NCBI GenBank assembly: GCA_037178975.1 | Contig: JASJZH010000003.1 | Location: forward strand, 2,418,001-2,482,000 | Source of the DNA: Oscheius tipulae | Lineage: Eukaryota > Nematoda > Chromadorea > Rhabditida > Rhabditidae | Direction: 5' to 3' | Length of the DNA: 64,000 bases | Shown: in pieces, positions 56,776 to 64,000 of the stretch | Layout: each line of letters opens with the position of its first letter | Numbering within the stretch: position 1 is the stretch's first letter | The notes under the pieces: generated by a model | Told to the model about the DNA's origin: nothing | The model's database searches: none | What the model saw: the letters and a program-made list of their open reading frames with translations, nothing else | Translations under genes and position numbers: made by a program

Positions 56776-58716
56776 ATGGGTCCACGTACTTCTCCTCCCG
56801 CTTCCAGCTATCCTACCTGTTCTGTCTGCGGAAATGGTGGAGCCCGATACCACTATCATGGTCTCGTTTGCCAGTGAGTCTACCTATAAAACCTGTTTAT
56901 GTTCTAATACTATTGAACGTCAAGTTCAAGTTTGGATGCTCGTTAGCCCCTAACCTGACAGGTTAGAGTTGTTTGATGACCTGTCACTTCTAACTAAAAC
57001 AACCAATAGAGTAACATGGAAAGGGACAGACTGGCATGCTTACAGATGAACAGGCTCAACTGGATTAGGCAGGTGACAAGAGATCAGAACGAGTAGCCTT
57101 CTAGTCGTTCTATGACAAGGACAGGGGGACAGGTTGACGAGTAAAATAGAATGGGTCAGGTGACAAGATCAGGATGAAGATACGTCAGATTAACAGAAAC
57201 ATCAGTCAGCTGACCGAAACTAATAATCTTTAGAAGCTGTCGGGTCTTCTTCATCCGCACAGTCGGACAGAACAAGCCCCTTGTCTGCAATCGAGGAGGG
57301 GACTGTGCCACCCTACTCGGGAACTCCTGCAACGCCTGTGCTGCCTGTCGATTCAAGAAGTGCCTGGAGGCCAAAATGGACTGCTCCGCTGTGGGTCGAA
57401 AGCGCAAGCCGAGTGCATGTGTGAACATTATCACCAAGACCAGGGTATGGAAGGAACAGCTCCAGGAAACGCTCCAGCCTCAGGCGAATCAGTGGTTCGT
57501 GACAATCCCGGGAATCGGAGATGTCGTCGATCTGGCTCTTCAACTGGTTAAACTGGAAATGTGAGAATGATACGCGAAAGAATTCAAATCAAGTTTTGTA
57601 GAGATGTGAACACACTGGACAATCCGACAACCTCGACGGAGAATCAGGATCCCTTCGGATATGTGAGTTCATTTTGAGATTGTTAGCAGTGAGTCTAGAG
57701 TGTCTAAAATATTGTTTGTGCCTCTCGACACATCAGAGATGAGTCAAGGCATGTTGTCTGGTGGTCGGATTTAACTGCTAGTTCGTTGGCTACCCGCATA
57801 GACATGTGACTCAACTGACACTGTACCTTGTCAGTAATATCTTGTCATTAGTAACAGATTTAATTAGGACATGGTTGTTAGTTCATTCAATGAGACTGTA
57901 TCTTTTACTATTAGTCAAAAGTCAAAGTCAATAGGAGAGGACATAAGTTCAACAAATACTCTAACATGGCCTAAACTTCAGACTCCCAGCGTCAAGCTCG
58001 GCTCGAACAATGCCACCTGTCTGATCCAAAAGCACCCGGTCAGCTACTTCTTTCAAAATGCCGGCATCTACATGGACAATCTTCGGTTCTGTCCGGAGAT
58101 CAAAGCCCTCGACTCTAATGACAAAAGTACCCTAATCGAGCTCAATCACCACGAGTTTGGCCTCTTCTCCCACAGGTACTACGCCTGGCTCGCAAAGACG
58201 AGCTTCTCTTCTGCCTTTATGGGTAAGTGAATGTCGGGTTGTCTCGTCCGGACCCGTCTCACCAGGTAAAAACCGTTCATATCTCCTCTTTCAGCTGTCA
58301 ATCAGAACTGCCAGTTGCGAGCCGAGTCGATCGAGGAGATCTTCAATACCTGTGGACTCACCGACTGCGAATTCGTCCTCTTGAAGATCATCTGTCTCTT
58401 GTCACCAGGTGAACTCGAAAAAGTGAAAAAAAAGAATAGTCAATGTTCAGCCCAAACCCTCTCCCAGGATGGTCATTGGTACGTCGTGCTGGCTCGAACC
58501 CGATTCATCAGTCTCTTGACCGACTACTCGAAGAAACAGCATCCGGAACTCTCGGCTGACCAGCAGTCCCTTCGGATCGCAAAACTTGTGCAAACCATCG
58601 CCAAAGTAAAGGAGGAGTTAACCTATAGTAGTCGGAACATGGCCAACATTGATGTACCTCGGTTGAGTCAGACCATGCGTCTGTCACCAACTTTTTCCAA
58701 GTATGTTTCTCTTTGA
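56776..58716 (+). CDS. Nuclear hormone receptor
   Basis: Exons 56776-56873, 57234-57560, 57602-57662, 57982-58222, 58295-58408 and 58451-58716 give 368 residues in consistent phase. The two-finger DNA-binding domain is complete. Finger 1 is CSVCGNGGARYHYHGLVC with CQSC straddling intron 1, then RVFFIRTV. Finger 2 is VCNRGGDCATLLGNSCNAC ending CRFKKCLEAKM. The P-box (CQSCRVFF) is of the divergent kind found in nematode supplementary receptors. A basic hinge (GRKRKPS) follows. The ligand-binding domain runs from about residue 195, with LRFCPEIKALDSND, LTDCEFVLLKIICLLSP and a final helical segment. Transcription factor in the nucleus; ligand and targets unknown. The ATG lies 5 bases after a TTTTCAG acceptor. 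LINE debris begins 67 bases past the stop. Confidence 0.93.
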
Positions 58717-58782
58717 TGTAATAGGGTGACTAAGTGATATTTGTATTGGATCTCAATAAATTATTGTCCTGTATTTAACCGC

Positions 58783-59160
58783 CTCTTCTGTACACATTGG
58801 AAACATGGACACTTCGAGAACGGGACTGCACAAAACTAGTGATTGCTCAGAAAAGGATCTCGAAGATGCCTTGGAGTAACTCTGTTGGATAGACGGACAA
58901 ACGCTTGGCTCAGGAGAGGACCAAAGTCATAGCCAGAGAGAGATGGGCCTTGAGAAAGTGGGATTTTGCGAGGAATAATAACAAACGCAGACACATGGAC
59001 GAGACGAGTGTTGAAATGGCGCCCTTGGAGGGCAAACAGACCAACAGGACGACCAAAACACAGATGGAGTGACTGTTTCACAGGCGAAATGGGACAAAAT
59101 GAATGCGTGTGGTTAGAGAAGATCAAACCCAATGGAAACAGCATATAATACGACACGTGA
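58783..59160 (+). pseudogene. 3' fragment of the same LINE family
   Basis: 58785-58850 repeats the 44101-44170 LINE sequence (opposite strand) with a few changes (CTTCGAGAACGGGACTGCAC and flanks). It continues into the typical C-terminal RTE tail: WTRRVLKWRPWRANRPTGRP, then KHRWSDCFTGEMGQNE. Frameshifted, no upstream domains; a 5'-truncated insertion in the 3' flank of the receptor gene. Confidence 0.85.
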
Positions 59161-59688
59161 GCACATTGAAATCGTAATAATTTGAATTTTAAATTATTGT
59201 GATACAAGGCGGTATTTCACTTGGCGACTGGACTTATTCAGCATAAGCTCTTCTTTCCAAGAAATTCTGGCTCCTAGCTATGTCGAACAGTTACCAATTC
59301 TATACATTTTGCTTCTTGCACTTTTTTATGCGTTTATCGCTGGGTTTGTCACGTAAAAAAAAGGAGAAAGAAATGTGGAACTGGTTCTACCAATTCTCTT
59401 ACTTTCCGCTACTTTTTTAACTGCAGCGTACCAAGTTTTTCGGCATTTAAAAAACAGATGACGATTTTCGAGAAGTGAACTGGGTGCTTTTCTTGCTGTC
59501 TTTTTTTCTAGAAATTCATTCTTTTTCCATTAAAGCTCCCTGTGGTAATGTTGCGTGATATACTGCGCAGTTTTGAAGAGCCTGAATAGCGAAAATCTGA
59601 AGTAAATAAGCCGTATTTGAGCGATTTGTGCCCGTTCTAGTTTTTCTTGCTCTTTCTCCCATTTCTTCGATGCATAACGTAGTTTTAG
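59161..59688. other. Upstream region of the repeat-protein gene
   Basis: No exon seen. T-rich, ending in a TTTTAG acceptor directly before the ATG at 59689. Confidence 0.4.
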
Positions 59689-61857
59689 ATGTCAAATTTT
59701 ACGCATATCCCACGACATCCTCGAGACGGCTTCGGCCGACATAACAACAACCCCCAGCCGAAATACAATGTGAATCGGAAGAGACGTTACGAGCAGATCG
59801 GTGAAGGAGCAGTGAGAACGGTCTACGACAGATCAGGTACGCTGGCATCTCATATATATATTTTTTGACCTTGTTCAGACAGAAATTACAAGCCTCGTTA
59901 CTCGGAGCACGAGAGAGGATTCTCACCGAGAAGAGTAACTGAGGTTTGTCTTTTTCTACTGCTTTAGCAATGCCGTTTTCAGAGCAGAGTCACGCGCAAG
60001 GGCATTTTCCGCAATCGAAAGGAATCATTCGTCGTCATGAAGAATCTGTCTTCTACTGTACGTCGACACGTAAGCTTCCTTGTTACTTTTCTTCATAATT
60101 GGTTACAGGTAACCGAGGATATAGCCGCCATAACTGCTCCAGATGACTCGGTCGAGTACGTGCGAAGGCCATACAACGAGCTGCAGATCGCCGACAGTCA
60201 GGAATACTATCACCGCCGAATTTTCCAACCGAGAAGAGAGGAACACAGCCAGCAAAATGAGCAGACACGACCGCGATCGAATGCCGACAGCCAGGAATAC
60301 TACCACCGACGAGATCACCGCATTGTGAGAGAGGAACATAATCATCATAAGCACAGGAGGCCACGATCCAATGCCGGCAGTCAGGAGCATCATCGGAGAG
60401 ACCAACAGCCCGGAAGAGAAGAGCGCAGTCGTCATCATGACCAGAGGCCGTCGCGATCCAATTACCAGCAAAGAAGAGACGACGATTGCAACAGTTCCCG
60501 TGATTCTGGACAGTCCTCCCTCCCTCGACATCACGAGCAGTCGGTCGGCGGAAGCCAAGAGTCCTATCATCGGCGAGATCAACAGCCGAGAAGAGAGGAA
60601 CGCAGTCGCCATTACGAGCAGAAGACACCGGCAAGTCCGATCTTCGAGAGGAGGAGAGATAACGACACAAAACTATCGGGCGATTCTGGACTGGCCTCTC
60701 TTGTTCGAGCGCTGCCGTCCCAATCTCACAGTCCCCATTCGAGATCGGCCAACAGCAGGACTTCGGGTTCCAAATACCCGGCCAAATTGATTCGTGACCG
60801 AATCCTATTCGCAGTGCCGCGTATCTCGCTCCGGGACGATGACCACGACAAGTAGGGTGCTCTTTTTTTCCTTTAAGAAAACGTGTTTAGATACGGAGCC
60901 ACGACGCAGGATCTCCTACACGGGAGTCTGAGCGCCCGTCGGCAGGGAAACCACGAAAATCAGATAGGACATTGCGACCTGATGAACCGGACGTCCGTGA
61001 TCGACTACAATTCGGACGAGCCCGAACCGCGCTATGCAGCCTACGATGAGAATATTTTCCAAAGCGAACTGTGAGTTCTTTTACTGTTTTTGAGATACTT
61101 TGGCATTAAAACCGTCCACTTCTTGCTTTGGGAGCCTTTCATTCTTTTCGAAACAGGCTTGTCATCCACGGGGATCGAGCCCGGGTCGTGCGGTTCCTGA
61201 TGGCACCTCTTAGCATAACACCTGTTTCGCTAAAACTTAAAAGGTTTGTAACTATGAGGTGAGGCTACAATTGCCAGTTAGACAGCTCTAAGACAATAAC
61301 TGCCTAGACAATGTCTAGGCAGTTTAGAAGCCACATTTACCAAAGTGGGACAGCTATGAGGCTGTCCAACTTTAGCTGCTAATTCTGATTGTATATTGTC
61401 GCTCAACTCAAGAACTTTCAAACAGGTACTTTACAAAAGTAAAAAATTAGAACTCGGGCGTGATCGAATCCCTGATCCCACGCGTCTGAATCCCTGTATT
61501 CCAGCCTAAATCTGTCCCAGCAGTTCCTCCGCCCACCGACGCCTGAAATCGAAAGACAATTCAATCAGACGATCGCTGACGAATTCCGAGCCGACGAGAA
61601 CTACCTGAATCAGCCTCCGTCTCCCTTTCAAGTACTTTTTCGCCTCAAAGATTGACCTTCAAACGTTCCAGGAAGCCGACGACTTCAATGCGAATCTTCT
61701 TTTCGACGGCAGCTTCAGGCCGGCTCAACAAGCTCAGGCAACAGCAGCTGTAGAAGACCCCCCTCCGAGTCCGGGAGATGCTCAGCTGCTGAAGCAGCTC
61801 GACGAGCTAGCAAACCCACCCTTTTCCCAAAACTTTAACATGGGATCCATTTTCTAG
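59689..61857 (+). CDS. Arg/Gln/His-rich protein with imperfect ~33-residue repeats
   Basis: Seven exons: 59689-59836, 59879-59943, 59983-60057, 60109-60851, 60891-61070, 61505-61631 and 61672-61857. They give 507 residues in consistent phase. No family recognised. Exon 4 (residues about 97-344) holds four or five imperfect repeats with the pattern SQEYYHRRD, then QPRREERSRH, then RPRSN. They are followed by Ser-rich DSGLASLVRALPSQS and a basic segment (AKLIRDRILF). The C-terminus is acidic with Pro (PRPPTPEIERQFN, EDPPPSPGDAQ). It is disordered and strongly charged, resembling RNA-binding or condensate-forming proteins in composition only. Intron 5 (61071-61504) contains a double tRNA-like repeat. 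The repeat exon is long compared with the other exons, which suggests repeat expansion. Confidence 0.82.
61141..61500 (-). repeat. Double tRNA-like repeat in intron 5 of the repeat-protein gene
   Basis: First tRNA-like block (minus): TTAGCGAAACAGGTG and ACCCGGGCTCGATCCCC (61155-61235). The middle has GATTGTATATTGTCGCTCA (about 61387). The second block is AAAAAATTAGAACTCGGGCG with GATCGAATCCC (61441-61475). The same blocks, in the same order and orientation, are at 62881-63115. Confidence 0.65.
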
Positions 61858-62343
61858 ATACCCTCCCCCTCTCACATTCTCTGTCATAATAATCTTTTTA
61901 TTCTTGTTTGCTTTATGAATTTTTCTTTAAAATCTATCTTGTATTGACTTTTACTGGCAGTTGAATCTCTGTTCTACCTGTTCACTTTTGCAGATGCACC
62001 ATAGTTTTTAATATATGACCCGAGATAAGCTGCTTCGGATCAGAAATGATATCATTAACAATGTGGTTTGGAAAGGTTGATCTTGTGGTTGGGTCTATCT
62101 AAAATCCGTTCCAACAATGCTTTTTTTTCAGCCAATTGTCTGTGAAGCAGTATTTTCAGAAAAGAACCACGTTTGGGACCTTGTTGTTAACATTTTCCGG
62201 CCCTGCCTATTTTTTCACTTCTCCATGAAAAACCTTTTTCAGCCGTCATTTTCACGAGAGACCGCAATGGTGCATATAGTCCAAGTGAGAGTATTGGAAT
62301 TCCCCTAAAAAAAATGCCAATTCAGCCACTCTTCATACCAGAC
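61858..62343. other. Short intergenic region between two plus-strand genes
   Basis: About 490 bases separate the stop of the repeat protein from the next ATG, with a TTCAG acceptor at 62322-62326. No clear AATAAA in the first 100 bases; T-rich. No operon evidence. Confidence 0.4.
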
Positions 62344-64000
62344 ATGACCAACAACAGCAACGACAGTCTTTACAGCGATATTGGGGAAGAGGAGCCCGCC
62401 GGAGTAGGTTTCCTTTTCCTTTTGTTCAGAATTTGATTTAGGGAGAAACCGACAAATTCGTGGGAATGGTAATGCGTATAAACAGCGCCGGCCTCACAGT
62501 TTATGTTCCTCTCGAGCGCTGCTACAAGCTCTTCGTTCCCACCAAGTGTATTGGGTAAGGTTTGTCTTAAAAAAATACACAAAATGGTTCTAGAAATGTT
62601 GAAGTGCATCTCGGAGATTGGATCCGCACAATGGCTCAGAGGCGACGACCCCGCGAGGACGATCTCGGACATCAGCCCCATTTCAGCCATCTGGCCATTG
62701 GCAATATCGAGCCGGTCGATATTACCTCCGTCGTCCCGACATGGGAGCAGCGATTCCATGGAGGCATATTCGAGGTACGGAACTTCTTGATACAAGGTTC
62801 GCTGTAAAGATCTTGTGAACCTTTCAATTTCTCACCTTGAGGACCTTCCTGTCTCAACATAGCTTGTTGCTATAGTTTGTCGCCTATAGGGGACGAATCC
62901 GGGCCTCCTGATTCATAATAAAAGCGCCTATTCTCAGTACACCAATCGCTAACAATTTGAAGGGCTGTAACTTTGCTTGGAGACCAGGAATCCTTAAAGA
63001 CGATTGCATATTGTTGCTCATTGTCAGCCCAAAAAGATCTACAAAAAGGCGCTTACAAAAAATTAGACCTCGGGTGGGATTGAATCCCTGGTCCTTCGCG
63101 TTCAACCCTTTGGCGCTTACAAAAGACACACGCAGACAGCTTCAGACAGACCGGGACGTGTACAATATGAATTATTTAATTGAATTTTTAATACGTTCTT
63201 TCAGTTTCGCGTACTCGTCGAGATTCCTCCGAATTTCGAGTTTCCAGTCTACGAGAAACAGTATCTCGTGCCTGCTAAAAACCCGCTGAAGTTGTTCATC
63301 CCGTGCGATCGCCTCGACGCAATCTGGCGCGTTGGAACGACTACCAGCCGCTTTTTCGAGTTCTGGGTTACTCTAGCCAACTACATCCAGACGTCCACCT
63401 ATCCTCCAGAGGGAGTCAGTCTTCATCTTCTTGACTGCAACCCAATCGATGAGGTCTGTTTTTTTGCATTTTTTGCGCTTGAACTGGCAAATCGGTCGCT
63501 ATCCGAAGAAAAGATCCGGGACCTCGGACCTATTGAGTTACGGTAGTTTTTCAAATAGGACTTCTTTGCGTTGAACACGTCTATATAAGCCCTCTTTATT
63601 TCAGATTCTCCCTGACGGCACCGTGGTCAATCTGGGAGCGGCTAGGATCCTTCATAAACCCAATGTGGACGAATGTGAGAGCGAACAGCTGCCCTATGCC
63701 TACGAGTCTGACGAGAATTCTTCTCCCTCCCCTTCGCTCTCCAGCTACCATGCTGTATCTCCTTCTCAGAGTAAGAAACCTTCGTTTAGGTACGAATTCC
63801 ACGCTCAGATCATCCCATTTCGTCGATGGAAGACGTCTCTGTCGCTGCTGAACAAGATTTCGAGCATTGTGATGCCGGAAATGGGACGCAAATGACCAAA
63901 AAGGATGTTCTTCGCGTAGTCCGTCAACTTCTTTCAAATCCGAACATCAAAGTATGAATCCTTTTTGTGCTTTTATATAGCTTCCTTCCTTGCAGGCCGC
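62344..64000 (+). CDS. Uncharacterised protein (partial, runs off right edge)
   Basis: Exons 62344-62403, 62442-62554, 62594-62774, 63205-63453, 63605-63770, 63809-63951 and 63996->64000, in consistent phase. At least 305 residues are visible. No family recognised. Exons 2-3 read like a small beta-barrel (OB- or SH3-like): FVGMVMRINSAGLTVYVP, then LFVPTKCIGNVEVHLGDWI. Exon 4 resembles a second such unit (FRVLVEIPPNFEFPVYEKQY, LKLFIPCDRLDAIW). Exon 5 is acidic and Ser-rich (YESDENSSPSPSLSSY). Start: ATG 62344 was chosen because it follows a TTCAG acceptor by 17 bases; ATG 62314 lies before that acceptor. Intron 5 is the only reading of the 63771-63808 stretch that leads to another donor instead of a stop. 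Intron 3 contains a double tRNA-like repeat. Confidence 0.8.
62875..63125 (-). repeat. Double tRNA-like repeat in intron 3 of the right-edge gene
   Basis: First block (minus) GTTAGCGATTGGTGTACTGA and GGCCCGGATTCGTCCCC (62885-62960). The middle has GATTGCATATTGTTGCTCA (about 63002). The second block is AAAAAATTAGACCTCGGGTG with GGGATTGAATCCC (63057-63092). Homologous to 61141-61500. Confidence 0.65.

Overview
The window looks like a piece of a nematode nuclear genome. The genes have many very short introns (mostly 37-60 bases) with GT donors and acceptors of the TTTTCAG/TTTNCAG type. Several start codons lie directly behind a splice acceptor, as expected for trans-spliced or 5'-UTR-spliced messages. 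The families present are nematode-typical: a transthyretin-like secreted protein, a zig-type secreted two-immunoglobulin protein, two nuclear hormone receptors of the expanded nematode type, and a CRAL-TRIO plus GOLD protein. Which nematode cannot be told from the sequence alone. No bacterial, organellar or viral gene set is seen.

Layout. 1-1.1 kb: a MADF-domain DNA-binding protein leaving the left edge (minus). 3.2-3.6 kb: tRNA-Ser(AGA) and an intron-bearing tRNA-Thr(TGT). 4.0-5.6 kb: a zig-like secreted Ig protein (minus). 5.6-20 kb: a gene-poor stretch of degenerate short repeats with an internally deleted Tc1-type transposon (12.5-13.6 kb) and tRNA-like relics. 20.0-27.9 kb: three minus-strand genes, namely CRAL-TRIO/GOLD, transthyretin-like, and a gamma-tubulin complex component of 14 exons. 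28.7-34.9 kb: nxf-1 (mRNA export, 17 exons) and taf-10 (TFIID/SAGA) on plus. 35.0-37.4 kb: a nuclear-receptor-like gene (minus) converging tail-to-tail on taf-10. 39.0-41.7 kb: an 11-exon protein of unknown function. 42.5 kb: a small protein with a ubiquitin-like look and a coiled coil. 44-59 kb: mostly repeat-rich DNA with two related LINE fragments, a near-perfect inverted duplication of an exon-like sequence around a tRNA-like spacer (46.1-46.7 kb), long CT tracts, a predicted 55-residue microprotein gene (54.2-54.4 kb) and a complete nuclear hormone receptor (56.8-58.7 kb). 59.7-61.9 kb: a low-complexity Arg/Gln/His-rich repeat protein. 62.3 kb to the right edge: an uncharacterised gene that continues out of the window.

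The genes do not form one pathway. They are mostly housekeeping (export, transcription, microtubule nucleation) mixed with lineage-specific secreted and receptor proteins. All exon models were joined by hand from splice consensus and reading phase. In the models described as phase-consistent, every exon length and phase agrees through to the stop codon. The most unusual structures are the inverted exon duplication at 46 kb, a repeat family with two tRNA-like blocks in introns of at least three genes, and the receptor-like gene at 37 kb that appears to have lost its first zinc finger.
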